DNA of 64,000 bases from Eledone cirrhosa (lineage: Eukaryota; Mollusca; Cephalopoda; Octopoda; Eledonidae): contig OZ024740.1 of the NCBI GenBank assembly GCA_964016885.1, forward strand, positions 209,117,218 through 209,181,217, written 5' to 3'. The position numbers and the translations under genes are program-made. Within the stretch, counting starts at the first letter, position 1; each line of letters starts with the position of its first letter. Shown piece after piece: positions 11,452 to 24,290 of this stretch. The notes under the pieces are model-generated. The model worked only from the letters and a program-made list of their open reading frames with translations, had not been told where the DNA came from and did not search any database.

Positions 11452-11779
11452 ATTACCTATGTGTTGTTGTTTTTATTTAACTATATAATCAATGCTGTAA
11501 TGTCACTAATGTCAGGCTGTGTCTACTAAATTTTATGCTTGTATTTCGATAAATATTAAATTATTTTCTGTACAAAATAGAGACATTACATTGAATAAGA
11601 CAAAGAAACTAATGATAATCACTGGAGTTCAAGGAGAATAATATTATAAGGAATCAGTGAAAGAGATGGTATGTTGTGCATTGGTATGAAGCACCTATTG
11701 GCAATAATAGATATTTCTTCCTAGTACATACTGGCACACTTCAATCTAATGCTGTCTCTCAAATTGCTTTTTACTGTTA

Positions 11780-12395
11780 TATATATCAAACAACATTCTT
11801 AGTGCTGGTGCTTAGATAAAATGCACCAAAGACACTCTGTAAAGTGATTGGTATTAGAAAGGTCTTGCAGCAATAGAAACCACGTTAAAAAGGGTTGAGA
11901 CGACCTTCCAGTCATGACACAACCTCTCTAGTGCTAGTGCCACAAATAACACACACAGTACAACTTGTAAGGTAGTTGGTGATAGGAAAGGATTCCAGCT
12001 GTAGAAAACATGCTAAAAAATGGCTGGGGTGGGACTCTTCAGCTGTGTCAAAAATATGATAGCCTATCTAGTGTTGGGGGATCAACATTGATTAACACAC
12101 CAAGTACACTGTAAAGTGGTTGGTAATAAAAAAGGCATCCAGCCATAGAAAACCTGGAAGACTCTTCAGCTGTGTCAACAGCATGACAACTTCCCTAGTG
12201 CTGGTGCCATAATAAAATGCATTCAATAGAATATGAGAACATATGTAAGCAAGATGCAGATCTTTGGAGTGTCAGAGAGGTCAGTAGCTCCATTTAAATA
12301 CTACCTTAGTCTGTTACGACCCATCCAACCCCTGCTAGTCTGTTACGACCCATCCAACCCCTGCTAGCAGGGAAAATAGATGTTAAATGATGATT
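11780..12395 (+). repeat. LINE-1f 3'-UTR tandem blocks and 3' end
   Basis: Repeated units (TAGTGCTGGTG..., AAATGCACCAAAGACACTCTGTAAAGTG.TTGGTA, AGAAAGG..TTGCAGC.ATAGAAACCA) and an end TAGCAGGGAAAATAGATGTTAAATGATGAT. A 29-bp unit (CTGTTACGACCCATCCAACC...) is directly duplicated at about 12309-12367. Confidence 0.65.
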
Positions 12396-12639
12396 TTTAT
12401 ATTTCTTAATGTAGTTGCTGTAAGGAATATACAGATGTTTTACAGTTTGCAAACATTATCAAATACTGATTTTTAAAACGCAGAATAGTATGAGGTGATG
12501 ATTTATATGACTGGCATTTCCTTGCAAGTTACACCACATGGCTAGTTACAGATGTGATCATCTATTAGTTGCAAGTAACAGCCACTTATAGATAGATATT
12601 AAATGAGTTGCATGTGTGTATGCATGCGCGCGCTTACAC

Positions 12640-12830
12640 GACGTATAGTTGTGTGGTTAAGAAATTAATTTTGCACCCACGTGGTTATGGGCTCCATCCT
12701 ATTGCGCAACACATTGGACGAGTCTCTTTTATTGTTGTAGCCTCAGACCGATCAATACCTTGTGAGTGAATTTGGTAGGCTGAAACAGTTAACAACAAAC
12801 CTGTCGTGTTTATATCAGTTTACTGCATGC
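12640..12830 (+). mobile_element. SINE-2 copy
   Basis: GTGTGGTTAAGAAATTAATT, CACGTGGTTATGGGCTCCAT, then the tail TAGCCTCAGACCGATCAATA, CCTTGTGAGTGAATTTGGTA. Degenerate tRNA-derived head. Confidence 0.65.
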
Positions 12831-14250
12831 GGATTAATATCGACAAGGGAGGAAGCAACTGGTGTTGTTTGTTTATGTCGTGCAGTATAACAGTTCGACT
12901 GTATATATCTTTTTTATAACTTAAGTATGGCGTCAGGAAGGGCATTTAAGGTGCAGAAAAAAAAAAGCTTTCTCAAAAACATTTTCATCCAACTCAAATA
13001 ATTTTGAAAATAATTAGTAATTTAGAAAGATTTAACTTGCTCGTTATTAAGCTATTGTTTGGAACATAACTTAGTTGTTTTTTTACGTAAAAAAAACTTT
13101 TAGAAGGTTTTAATTTAAATATTATAGAACAGAACCATGGATGGTTTGGGAGTAAAAGAGGTTAGCCTTATTGAAACCCAGCCCTTTCATAAATTCGATT
13201 GTCTCCAGTCTGACAACTCGTTATCATGCTCTGCTTTCTACTGCAACAACACATTTTGTGGTTTCTTCCTCTCTTTATCTTCTTACCCATAGCACTAGTA
13301 TCGGAAGCCCGGTAGAAGGTCATGTGCGCTGCCCTTCCCTTTTTGACTAAGCCATAACAAAACGAAAAGATAAAAACATTTAAACAACAGAGAAAGTTGG
13401 TTGTAAACTTGAGCCATCAATGCAGCATCGTATATTTAATTCTTCCTTGTTTTAATTTTAATATAAATTAAATCCGCACAATCAGCTTGCTGCTGCTGTA
13501 CAAATGTCCCATTCGAAACCAATTTTGTACATTATTCCAGCTGTTTTAGGTCAACTCTAACTATTTGCTCCATAATATTTGGCCTACTTTAGTTCCGGTT
13601 AGCATTAACTAACTCGCTTGTTTACACTCACTTTTCTCCACCAACTATTTTCGTTACGTATCTATCCATACACCAGTTCACACTTATTTCATTTTTTTTA
13701 GAGTATTGAAACTTCTTTTTAGTCATTTTATTTTCGTATTTTGCTTATGCAGCCTGTAAGCTTTCTTTTCATATACCGCACCCCTAATGCATTACTACTA
13801 TGACAAGTGTGCCAGCGAAGGAGCCTCTACATGGTCGTTTGATCTGATAAAATAGCAGCCAAATATCATTTAAACCACTCAACTGTTTTAAAATAGGAAA
13901 CACATTGTATAACATAGTCCTAGATAGACTGTTTAAAAAGATGAGAAAATCATTTCTAAAATGCATAGGCCCTACTTATTCAAGGCCGACCGAGATAAAC
14001 AAAACTATGACAAGCTCCTTTTTTTTTAATTGTTCAACTCAGGTGATAGCCCATTTACTCTTAGTTTTCATTTCTATTGGGATTTTTTTATGTCGTCATA
14101 GATATTTAAAGAAAATGTAAGCTGTATGAAGAAGAGATCCCTCCCATAACTCACTGAAATTAACTTGAACTTGTTAAAAGCAATAGATAAATGCAAAGAA
14201 GACAAACTACACCATTTTAACAGTTTTTGTGACTCAACCAATTCATGACT
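12831..14250. other. No supported gene; partly family B-like repeat
   Basis: 13000-13160 resembles MITE family B (GTTTGGAACATAACTTAG, TTTTAATTTAAATATTATAG). The rest (13160-14250) is AT-rich and unique-looking. No start exon could be supported here. Confidence 0.4.
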
Positions 14251-14263
14251 TTCTATTCATAAT

Positions 14264-14448
14264 TGTTTCTACTTTTGGCACAAGGCCAGCAATTATCCCA
14301 GTGCATTACTGGTACTTTATTTTATCGACCCCATAAGGATGAAAGGCAAAGTAAACCTCGGCGGGATTTGAACTCAGAATGGCAAGGACCGTAACTCTAT
14401 GCGTCAAAGCATGGCGTCCGACCCTCTACCGATACTGCCAATCCACTA
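14264..14448 (-). mobile_element. SINE-1, near full length
   Basis: Reverse-oriented full body from TTTCTACTTTTGGCACAAGG to GACCCTCTACCGATACTGCC. The B box is present as GGGATTTGAAC at about 14364. Joined at its head end to a second, truncated copy; both tail ends start with CTATTCATAATTGTTTCTAC. Confidence 0.85.
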
Positions 14449-14562
14449 TTCATAATTGTTTCTACTTTTGGCACAAGGCCAGCAATAACCCAGTACATTA
14501 CTAGTACTTTATTTTATCGACCCCGTAAGGATGAAAGGCAAAGTTAACCTCAGCGGGATAGT
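14449..14562 (-). mobile_element. SINE-1, truncated second copy
   Basis: TTTCTACTTTTGGCACAAGG to AACCTCAGCGGGAT; stops before the tRNA-like head. Confidence 0.8.
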
Positions 14563-15410
14563 CTATGTGTGGAAATAACGAATCTTTTTTTTAATTTTAA
14601 CATCTCCATATTTCCAGTTTTTTTATTTATTTATTATATTTAGATTGCAACTGTCTAAAAAGAAATTCCTATTTAGCTTTGTTGTGAGAGCTTCAAGGAT
14701 TAGAATGTAGAACAGTAAAAGCAGACACTGCAAATATATTATTAAAAATTGAATTTTTCTATCTTACGTAGTAATCTAATCAATAAACTTTATAGATTAA
14801 CCAAAAAAAATATACTGCTATTCTACAATTATTTAATTATTCTTGCAACAACGTCCAGTCTCTCATATTGATATTTACAGAACTGTAGGCTGTGGTTGAT
14901 ATTGCTTACGACTAGATATATAATTTATCCAACTTAAGGTTTCACACTGTCTGCATTTACAGGGATGTCATTCTAGACAAAAATGTTCAGTCTCCAGTAT
15001 TTTAAGGCCTGTTCCCCTGCTTACATGAGAAACTAACTTTGCGGGTCCCGTGATAGACTTCATAACTGCCGGATAACCTTTCTGGTGTCAGCTTTTTCAG
15101 TCACCTCTTGCAACACGCAGGGATACGTTGTACTTATTCTAAACCAGATACACACATCATCCATTCTATTATTATACATCTTACACATAAGTAAGACGTG
15201 TATGCCTTTACAAATACAAAAGCACAGATACACACACGACTATATACACTATTATAGTTTCAGGTTTATTCCAGTGTAGTACTAACGAGGAATTTTGTTT
15301 TGGCCTTTGACCTGGACATTAAGCGGTCATTTGAAATATATTTATCAGTAAGGGTCATTTTTAAAATAAGAAATTGTTAACTTCGAAAATTGCATTGAAT
15401 TATAAAGTGA
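14563..15410. other. No gene seen
   Basis: AT-rich sequence without coding signals or recognised repeats. Confidence 0.4.
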
Positions 15411-15652
15411 AGACGTGTGATCTTATGGTTAGGTTGCTGGGCTCACAATTGTAAGGTCGTGGGTTCCTTTAAATAAGACTTTTCATTTGACAGTACTCCA
15501 GTCGATTAAAAAAATGAATACCTGTAGCAGCTGGAAGTAAACCTTGTAACGGACTAGTGTTCGTTCTAGTGAGGGTTTTTTTTACTCTGTCCCTTAACTC
15601 CATATGAAACAGGGATAAACTCTGGCCTGATGATGATCTAGGCTAGACAGAG
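15411..15652 (+). mobile_element. SINE-3 copy
   Basis: Head GTGATCTTATGGTTAGGTTG, CAATTGTAAGGTCGTGGGTT, then CAGTACTCCAGTCGATTAAA. It matches the better copy at 45638 (GAGTTCGATTCC B box). Moderately degraded. Confidence 0.6.
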
Positions 15653-15653
15653 T

Positions 15654-15927
15654 TTAACCCTTTCATTAGCCTACTTATAATAAAACAAACATAATAGAAG
15701 ATTCGAAGAAATTTATGAAAATTATTAATTATTTGCTTATTAAGATGGTATTTGTAACAACTTAACATGGTTCTTATAACAAATTATGTTGGAAAGTTTT
15801 AATTTAAATGAGAAACTTTTAGAATGGGTGGTTTTGTTTCATCAAACTAGGGGTAGTTCTGTTTCATCGTAGAATGGATGGTTTTGTTTCATCGAACCAG
15901 AGGTAGTTTGGTATCAAAAGGATTAAA
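15654..15927 (+). mobile_element. TTAA MITE family B with internal triplication
   Basis: Starts TTTAACCCTTTCATTAGCC and ends GGTATCAAAAGGATTAA. The core includes TTGCTTATTAAGATGGTATT and TTTTAATTTAAAT. The segment TAGAATGG(G/A)TGGTTTTGTTTCATC is repeated, with GGGGTAGTT-type blocks between. Confidence 0.65.
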
Positions 15928-16317
15928 TTTGAATTAGAAATCTAAGAATGAATCGTATTTCAATTAAATTCGTGATTAGTTTCTTATTTGTTGATATTTA
16001 AATATTAAATTCCAGTTAGTACTTGGTAAAACCAGTTTTATATTTGTTATATACTTTATGGGGAAGGGAAAATAAGTTTATATACAAATATTATAATCAA
16101 AGCAAACATGGTTGAGGAGTTTGCTTTGCAACCACAACATGCCAACCTCTAAAACCCCAAATGAGGAATACCATGTAAAAAGTGCCCCAAAACGGGGAGA
16201 AATGAGGAGATCTTACATAATGAAAGCTATAACCTTTTTCATAAGAGAAGACATCTCTCACCCACCCCAAAGTGGGTGGGAGATCTCCCCGTCGGAAGGA
16301 GAGAGTTGACAGGTCTG
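15928..16317. other. Non-coding; short inverted repeat
   Basis: 16259-16290 contains CACCCACCCCAAAGTGGGTGGG, a small hairpin. Nothing else recognised. Confidence 0.4.
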
Positions 16318-16465
16318 CAACCATGAGGATTCAGGCTTACTACATGATACCTAGGGCAAATGTCTTCTATAGCCTCAGGTTGACCAATATCTGGTGAGTG
16401 AATTTCAGTAATGCAGAATCTGAATTTCAGTAATTCAGAAATGCAGAAGCCTGTCATGTATGTGT
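16318..16465 (+). mobile_element. SINE-2 3' part
   Basis: ATGATACCTAGGGCAAATGT, CTTCTATAGCCTCAGGTTGA, CCAATATCTGGTGAGTGAAT match the SINE-2 body; the tRNA-like head is missing. Confidence 0.6.
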
Positions 16466-16469
16466 GTGT

Positions 16470-17983
16470 GTGTATGTATATATATATAGTTGACGGCTGA
16501 AAGAAAAGAATAGTGAATACTGAAGTATACCATTCTTGTTTAATGACCCTGTAAGAAGCAGGCAAAGTTCCAGAGTTTCCAAAAGATCTGTTCAACCCAT
16601 GTAAGCATTGAAAAGCAGGCATAAAAGAGTAGTGATGATAATGATCAAAACATTACTATTTCATCTGATGAATGAGCTGGACATTTCTGTAAGGATCGTC
16701 TAGTTTCCTGAAACCTTTAGTAATGGAATAATTATATTGTGTTGTTTATTATGTAATTAAATAATATATATATATATATTGAGTTGATCCCAAGCAGTAT
16801 GAGTGAAATTAGGTAGATGAAAATTGTATGTTTGCTAGATTGGACTTGTTCTTCAGTGGTAGACTTAATTCATTGCCTAGATTAACACCACCACCTGGAG
16901 TTTAGATACTTTTACAGAGATCTTGCAAGAAAGAAAAAAAAGGTCATAAATGCTATATTTCATCTTCTGGCTATGCAGTAAAGACAATAACAAAGTAAAA
17001 TATATGTTCATAATTATCAGGTAATTAATCCTTATTCTTTTAAGATCCATTTGTTCAAACATTTCAGTCTCATCTGAAGCTTAATTTTCTCAAATTTGTC
17101 CCAACCAACTTCATTTTAAAACTCTTAATGTCCTGTACTGCATCAAGCCACATTAGTGAGACATTCTTGAAAAGTATACAAAACAGCACTATGACAGCAT
17201 CACATGAAAAATTAAAGTATTTACTCTTATACTGTAAATTTTCACAAAAATATGTCCTAGTGAAGATATAAAAATTTGAATTGAAAATATAAACATTTGA
17301 ATCCTGATTTTAGATATTTACTGCTAAATTGTTAAAGGATATTAAGACTGACTGCAAATCTAGTTTCAGGTTTTATTAGAAATTTCTCTTATGTTGCTTA
17401 ATTCTCCTTGAAAAAGTAATAACCATCAGAACTTCTCTTCTAGACCCTGTAGATGTGAAACTTTCTGTCTTAGTAAAGAACTTAACTGGTTCTTAATATA
17501 TCTAGTATCTTTTTGTGTTGTCATTGGGAATCTCACTCTCTTCTTCACATTTTTTTTTACTCACCCCAAGCAAGGCAATAAAGCCACTAAAATGCTAGGA
17601 GGTACTGAGAAGGGATAATTTAAGGAGAGAGTTGACAATTGATGTTGCTTTTGAATTTTGGGATTTGATACCTCTTCCTGGATACCTTTTCCAGGAGTAC
17701 TGATTGTAGATGGTGTAGACTTATGTGTACAAATGAAAAAGTTGTAGTGTATTGGACAAGAATTGTTGAATGTGCTGCAACCACATGTATGATTACTGTC
17801 TTGTCTTGAAATCACATTCAGTTATGTACAACACACTAATATATGGCATCTTTTTAAATCCTGTTCTCTTAGATGCATCATACTGAGACATAAGGTGTCT
17901 TCTTGAGATCAGTTTCTGTTATCTACACCACACTCACATACTTAGATATAATGTCTTCTCTTAACCACCACATTCACTAATAT
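16470..17983. other. No gene seen
   Basis: (TA) tracts at about 16476-16492 and 16768-16783; 17130-17340 carries a weak repeat-like block (AGACATT...AAAAGTATACAAAACAGCAC) also found near 8390-8440. Otherwise unique AT-rich sequence. Confidence 0.4.
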
Positions 17984-18155
17984 GCATAGGCTGACCAAGA
18001 TACTCTCATGGAACGACCAAATGAGTTTTATTTTTCAACATAGCCCCTGGAAAAAAATAATGCAGTTATTAATAGAAAGAGTTGAAATTAATGCATGCAA
18101 GATTTCACATCAATCCTTCATAGTCAGTTTATGAAATTTTCAGCCAACCCTCGTA
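17984..18155 (-). mobile_element. Mariner-type MITE remnant
   Basis: Shares GGCTGACCAAGATACTCTCA, TTATTTTTCAA, TGCA..CAAGATTTCACA and the end CAGCCAACCCTCGTA with the complete copy at 44387-44570. The left terminal repeat is lost. Confidence 0.7.
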
Positions 18156-18741
18156 TGGTGTCTGTTTGACATCGCTTTCTCTTAAATCTAATATTCACTG
18201 ACATATAATGTTTTTCTTCTTAGTTCCAACGCTCACTGAGAAATTGCTTAAGACTACAAACTCAAAGGTCTCAATTTCAACTCCTTTGTAGGTATTTTGT
18301 TGGGATTTTGGCAATGCACTTAGTTTTAGGTTTCTAACTTCACCTAACTGCCATGTATAGATACTACATCATTAGGGAATGTTACTTGAGTTATGCTAGA
18401 CTAGTAACTTCCTATCCAGAAGACAATTTATCCTTCATTCATTTAATAGCTGTGAAACTAAAGTCAAACATTAGGGCTTTGATATGATTTACATTTACTT
18501 GCAGCCATTACAAGCATAAGTTAAAAAGAAGCGGCTAGGCACTGAGCTCCTTCTTTTGATGATAAAGCATATATATATACACATACATATATATATCTTT
18601 TACTGTCAAGGAACGAGGAATGTTAAAATGAACTGAGTTTAATACAGACCATAAGTCAGTAAAACTTTACAATTTAGTATCTAGATTCCAAGTGTGCTGT
18701 ATCGCTTGTTCATTTATAACTTATCACACCTACATGAATTA

Positions 18742-18899
18742 AATATGGCTGTGTAGTTAATAAGTACACTCTGCAACCATATGGCTTGGGGATCTATTTT
18801 CACTGTGCAGCACTTTGGACTTATGTCTTCTATTATATCCTCAGATCAACTAATGCCTTGCGAGCGAATTTGGTAAAGAGAAATGCTAAGGAATTCAGT

Positions 18900-18946
<47 letters not shown>

Positions 18947-18950
18947 ACAT
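18742..18950 (+). mobile_element. SINE-2 copy with (TA)n tail
   Basis: GGCTGTGTAGTTAATAAGTA, GCAACCATATGGCTTGGGGA, CCTTGCGAGCGAATTTGGTA, then about 40 bp of TA at 18907-18945. Confidence 0.65.
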
Positions 18951-19190
18951 CGTTTTTACATCAGGTTTTCCATGCTTGCATGAGTTGGACGGGTCCTTCT
19001 CAGCACAGCTTCTCTCCAGTCGACACCTTCCTTCGTCATCTCTTCTGTGAGTCTCAGCGATTTGAGGTCAGCTCTCACCACCTCTGCCCAGGTCTTTCAC
19101 GGTCTACCTCTACTGCGGCTTCTTTCCACTGAAATTTCCTGGCACTTCTTCACCTATCGGTCATCGTCCATGCACACTACTTCGGATGAG
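18951..19190 (-). mobile_element. LINE-2f 3'-end fragment
   Basis: CATGCTTGCATGAGTTGGAC, CAGCACAGCTTCTCTCCAGT, CCTTCGTCATCTCTTCTGTG, CAGGTCTTTCACGGTCTACC. The same block recurs at 43407-43592 and 45139-45485. It encodes in reverse a decayed RT C-terminus related to, but distinct from, LINE-1f. Confidence 0.65.
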
Positions 19191-19194
19191 GATA

Positions 19195-19360
19195 TACATA
19201 TGTATGTATATTTGTATAAATTTCACACATGAACTGAGATCCAACTGCTTAAGTGAAATTTGACTTCGGTATGGGTATCCAACCATAGAATTTTGCCACC
19301 AGAGCCTCTCGTTCAACATGGAAAAACAGACGTAAAACTGATGATGATGATGATTTTTTT
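19195..19360 (+). mobile_element. LINE 3'-end scrap
   Basis: TATCCAACCATAGAATTTTG, CGTTCAACATGGAAAAACAG ACGTAAAACTGATGATGATG: the 3' terminus of a LINE-1f-like element in + orientation with its GAT run. Confidence 0.6.
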
Positions 19361-19399
19361 CTTTCTTTTTTCTTCCCAGAGAAATCATAATTCAACACT

Positions 19400-22040
19400 T
19401 AACAGTTAACAGTTACTAATCCTTTGCACTTCCCATTTTATAGTAGTAGTAGTATTGCTAAAAGAATATTTTTTTGTACTCAAGAGAAAACCATGTGCCG
19501 ATGAGGCAAGCTTGGCATCTCAAATTGCTTCCAACCTCTAGTCAGTTATTGTGTCATGCCCTTCCTTTTTCTTTGAATGTGCCTGCATTAAGTCTTCCCT
19601 GACTACCCTCATTCACTTTTACTTACTCTGTTCTCCCTGATTTTCTTGTTGCCTCATTGCTTAGATTCTGCCATAAACATTCATGACGTCTTTGCTGACA
19701 TCTTTCTGTTAGGAATCGGCATATATATAACGTATCTTTCGTGTCTGTTTTTAATGATATATATATATATTATGGAATACTGTTGGCTTTTTGCTACAAT
19801 ATTTTCTAAACCTTTCATTTATATATATACTTATACTTTTTATTTCTTGGCACGAATTTGCATGACTTCAAAGAGGTTCGGTTTGACTCATGATATTTTT
19901 TTCTAAATATGCTAAATGTAAATTGTTGGTTAACGAAACACTTCAAAATCCGTAATCACAAGCAAGATATAAAAAATATGATTTTCATCATAAAACATTT
20001 AAAAATATTTTTTAACAACAATAGCAAAAAAAAACAAAAAAAAACATATATAACATCAAAAGATGTGTTAATTGAAAAAAAAAATGTTAAACAAAGCATA
20101 AACCACGCAAACGTCGTACAGACTTACATTCGCGGAGAACCCAATAGACTAAGCTAGACATCAATCGCAAACCGCAACGATGTCACCAGTCTGAGAGGCT
20201 TTGCTAAGGCTATGGTCACTTCCCCTCGTTTTCAAACTAAAATATAAAGTAAAAAGGAAAATTTCTTTGGTCACACTTTCTTTAATTTAATCAATTGTTA
20301 TTGTTCATTTCCTTTGTCTAATGAAATTATTAGAAAAAAAAAATCTAAAATAGTCTTAAAATTTAATCAGTTATTCATTTGGAACCTTTTGAAGTTGTCT
20401 CCCTTTGTTTTATTTACTTCCCTTTATTTTTCTGGTTTCTATTTTAACAACATACTTTCTCCCTGTGCTAGAAATAGTTGTTAAATCTCCCTCAGATTAC
20501 ATGAAATCCTTGATAACACGGCAAAACTACAGTTTAGTGCACCCCCACCTGCCGACATTGCATCTGCATAACTTTCTCGATAATGTATATTGTTCATGCA
20601 TGAATTTGTTAATACAATTTAAAAGAAATATTTTTATTTTTACAATTCATATATTATTAAAACATGTATTATTAAGAGGGGAACAATGTCGTTGGAGGCA
20701 CTTAAATTGTAGTCATGCCTATAATAACAATTACGACTCGAATACCTTTGATCTTAAGTCATAACTGACTTGCAGCTAAATAACAACAGGTTTTAACAAA
20801 CTAGCGAAACTTCACCTATTTCTTACTCTCGCACCATCACATTTTACTTTTTGTCGAATAAGATCTATTAATTACCCGAAATTCTTGTCGATGTAAGGTT
20901 TTCTTTTTAAAGAAATTCTTAAATTTATTGGAATCTATATAATGAATATGATTCACAAAAATAATAAATAAAAATTAGAAATAAAAACAAGACATGCACT
21001 CTACTACGAGGATTGCTGTTGTTTGGCTCCCAAGAGCTATTCCAGCCGTGATCACCCCGTCATTTTTTTAGACAATGTATCCAAAATGTCGTTCCTTTGT
21101 TAAGAATGTGGAACGAGTTTTGAGAGTGATTTTTGTTGCTATTTGTAGCAAGTCTAATCTCTGACTATGTTTAGTTCCGGGTCAGTCCTATAGTCAAATG
21201 CGTTTTAGCTTTGAGTATCCAATTTTCCATTCAGACTGTCTGTCTACACATAATCATAATCGTATGTGTCCTTATTTAAAAGGCACAATTTAAGGGAGAT
21301 TTGGCTGCTATTTCTAGCAAGTCGAACGACCAAGCAGAAATTTCCTTGTTGGCTCTGTCAAGTGGTGCATGTGGAAGTAAATTAAATTGACAACGTAATT
21401 GTATGTTTACTACTTGCAGGAACTGATCCAACCAATTCTACTTTCTAAATGCTTTCACTTCATTTTAATCAATTATAAGCTTATTTATTTTTCTTATTTC
21501 TTTCGGCGTAGATATAGAAGAAAGAGTGCTAATAGGAGTGAGTAATAGGAAAATAATTTCCACTCAATTACAAATAAGGTTAGGGTCGGCAATATATTAA
21601 AATAACATTCGTTCGCTAACGTTTAATGTTCGGATTATCAAAAGGTCTGTGTTTTGATGATGCCTGAATAAAGAGTATACAGTATCTATGTGAAAGGGAA
21701 ATTATCTGTTTGACCCAGTTTATTAATTTCTGTTGTCGGTATCAAAATAAAATACAATACATACTTTACATCAAGTGACATACTGACTGAGACAATATGT
21801 CAACTCTCGGTTGAAATGTCGTAAGCTGACAGGCGATGCACTGACCATGCTTTGTTCCATTTAGCTGTGGAACCGATTAGAGGGAGTGCCAGACCAGATA
21901 TTTACTAGGGAACTCGAGGCATGTTACTATTTTTAAAAAAAATTGTAACATTACAGAAAACATTTTTCTTAAATTACGCTTTAAAAAAAATTAATTAATT
22001 AAATTATACTAGTATCAGGACTCTGTATTTCATGATAATT
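19400..22040. other. Unique AT-rich stretch, no supported gene
   Basis: No recognised repeats, and only short ORFs without known motifs. CpG density is somewhat higher near 20100-20230, which could suit a promoter, but I cannot show one. The first exon of DNTTIP1 could lie here. Confidence 0.35.
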
Positions 22041-22210
22041 ATTGTTTCTGATTTAGACAAGGCCAAAAGGTCAACAATTTTAAGGGGAGAGAGAGAGTCA
22101 AAGTTGACCTCCGCAGAATTTGAAATCAGAACGTAAAGAGCCAAAATAAATACCGTAAAGCATTTTCTGACACTAACGAATCCGAGGTTGTTCCATTGAA
22201 ACTTCACCAC
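22041..22210 (-). mobile_element. Degenerate SINE fragment
   Basis: CTGATTTAGACAAGGCCAAA, GTCAAAGTTGACCTCCGCAG AATTTGAAATCAGAA resembles SINE-1 in reverse with a worn B box. Confidence 0.5.
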
Positions 22211-22992
22211 CTACGTGCGGTCTCCCATGCTTAAAGCCTACACACACACACACGTGTGTGTATGTGTGTTAAACCAAACTTATGTTTTAGCTTGAATTAT
22301 ACTGTGATACAATTACAGCGTGGAAAAGTCATTTTAACCGTTTAAAAATATACATAAATTGTTAACTTTATCATTTATTTCCTTGCGCTGAAATTTTCGT
22401 CGTACTGCCTGCAGCCTGGTTACTAACAGTTCTATTACAATTGTGAAACTGGCCGGTTTTTAAATTGCTAAAAATGACTCTTTCCATGCAGTAAATTGTT
22501 GGCTAAAATTACTCTAAATATTTTAGTTTTAACACACGGTCTCAGATCAAGTCACTTGTTAGACAAAGTATATCTCTGAGACTAGGATATTTTTATATCT
22601 CTCACTTGGCTATCCTCGCTTCTGCTTACTTGATAATAGTGTGGATGTGACCACCTGTTAATTGTCATTGAACTTATCAGTTTATACTTTTCTCTGGCAT
22701 ATATGAGAAGTTTAGGATAGTTCCTGCATTACGTCCTTGAGTTCCTTTGTGTAAAAACCTTAATAAAATATGCCTAGACTTCGTTCATATTATCTACACT
22801 CATATAAAATTACTATGGTGCTTCCCTTACAGCGTCAATAGGATTCTTCTTCATATCGATTATTAATTAATGTGTTGGTCGTCTCCTATTTTAGCATCAT
22901 ATTGAAACGAAAGTGATTTTTTTTTAGAAATTTAAAGAAAACAAATATTTAAGAAGGCGGATATAGAAACGACAAACTATACTGGGTTCCTG

Positions 22993-23031
<39 letters not shown>

Positions 23032-23580
23032 GTGTGTGTGTATGTGCATTTTTCTTTAAATTTTATTTGCATTTCGAACGCCCGCTATTATACGAAATAG
23101 CAAAAAAGCCATCCAGCCGAGGCCATCCAGATATAGTATGCATAGATTTTTTTTTATTGCAGAGTCCATGCTGTATCAGATATTATGAATTTTAAAAATG
23201 TATTGGTTACATTTAACATGAACCAAAATGAAACTAATTTAATTTAAAAAAAAACAAAAAACGACTGGATTCATAAAACGGTAAACAAAATGATTTGCGG
23301 TATTTAGTTACGTTTTATGTTCCAGCTTCGAAACCTGCCATGGTCGTCTTTGCCTTTAATTCTGGGGTCAATAAATTAAGTACCAGCGAAGTAGTTGGTC
23401 TATATAATCGACCATATACTCTTCAAAAATATATAACCATGCGCCTGTTAAAAATCAGTGTTATCTTTAAAACAATTTAGTAAACAGGAATAATTCGTCT
23501 CAATTAGATTGAAATAGGGGTTTATATTTCAATTACAATACGAAACTCTTAGTACTCAACTTACATAATGCAAAAATACC
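22211..23580. other. No gene seen; microsatellite and SINE scrap
   Basis: CA/GT repeat at 22240-22268; (TA)n then GT at 22993-23042; SINE scrap at 23360-23405 (GGGGTCAATAAATTAAGTAC). No coding signal. Confidence 0.4.
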
Positions 23581-23590
23581 TACCGTATAC

Positions 23591-23677
23591 ACACCCACCC
23601 GCATACCTACGCAACACCCACCCACACGCACTCCCACGCAACACCCACCCACACGCACTCCCACGCAACACACGCAG
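23591..23677. repeat. Minisatellite, 27-bp unit
   Basis: CACCCACCCACACGCACTCC with CACGCAA joints is repeated about three times; one strand is strongly C/A-rich. Confidence 0.8.
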
Positions 23678-23895
23678 ATATATATATCATCATCATCATT
23701 TAACGTCCATTTTCCACGTTAGTATGGGTATATATATATATACACACACACACACACATGCATGCACATATTATATATATATATATATACATACGTTGGT
23801 TGATCAATTAATCGACCGGTTGTAGTGTAAACAGACGTAAGCACTCCACGACGTGGGTTCCTTAAGGTATCAGACGGAGTGTCAATATTATAAAC

Positions 23896-23969
23896 AAGAG
23901 AGGCGGTTTTAAGTATACATCCTCTGTTATTGTATAATAAACATAGGATGTATACAAACCGTTTCTCTT
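23896..23969. repeat. Hairpin palindrome, ~30-bp arms
   Basis: AAGAGAGGCGGTTTTAAGTA...CATCC (23896-23927) pairs with 23941-23969, with ATTGTATAATAA between. Followed by (TA)n. Confidence 0.75.
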
Positions 23970-24171
23970 TATATATATATAATTTTTAAATAATCTGTAA
24001 TAAAACTGTAATGTATTTAATTAATGCTATTTTACCTGTGGTAGCCACAAACTGATGAAACGGGGTTTTATTAAAATTTCTTTCAATCTTTTGTTTGTTT
24101 TTTGTTGTTGTTTATTTTTACTTTACCGGCAAAAAGAAAAAGAAAACCTTTTTGTCTCACCACCGTAACAT

Positions 24172-24290
24172 ATCTCGCCGAGGTTAACTTTACCTTTCAT
24201 CCTTACGGAGTCGATAAAATAAAGTACCAGTAATGTACTGGGTAATTGCTGGCCTTGTGCCAAAAGTAGAAACAATTATTTATCAAATTA
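24172..24290 (+). mobile_element. SINE-1, head-truncated
   Basis: From TCTCGCCGAGGTTAACTTTA to AGTAGAAACAATTATTTA; the tRNA-like head is absent. Confidence 0.8.

Noticed and set aside
13138..13290. ATG in good context (ACCATGG) with a 51-codon frame as a possible first DNTTIP1 exon
   Set aside because: It lies at the edge of a MITE family B-like repeat, no donor gives the required phase 2, and the frame has no recognisable motif.
20405..20764. 119-codon ORF in the repeat-poor region
   Set aside because: No known motif, AT-rich codon use and no splice or promoter context; cannot be told from chance.
23591..23677. CRISPR-like repeats
   Set aside because: Direct tandem minisatellite without spacers in a eukaryotic context.
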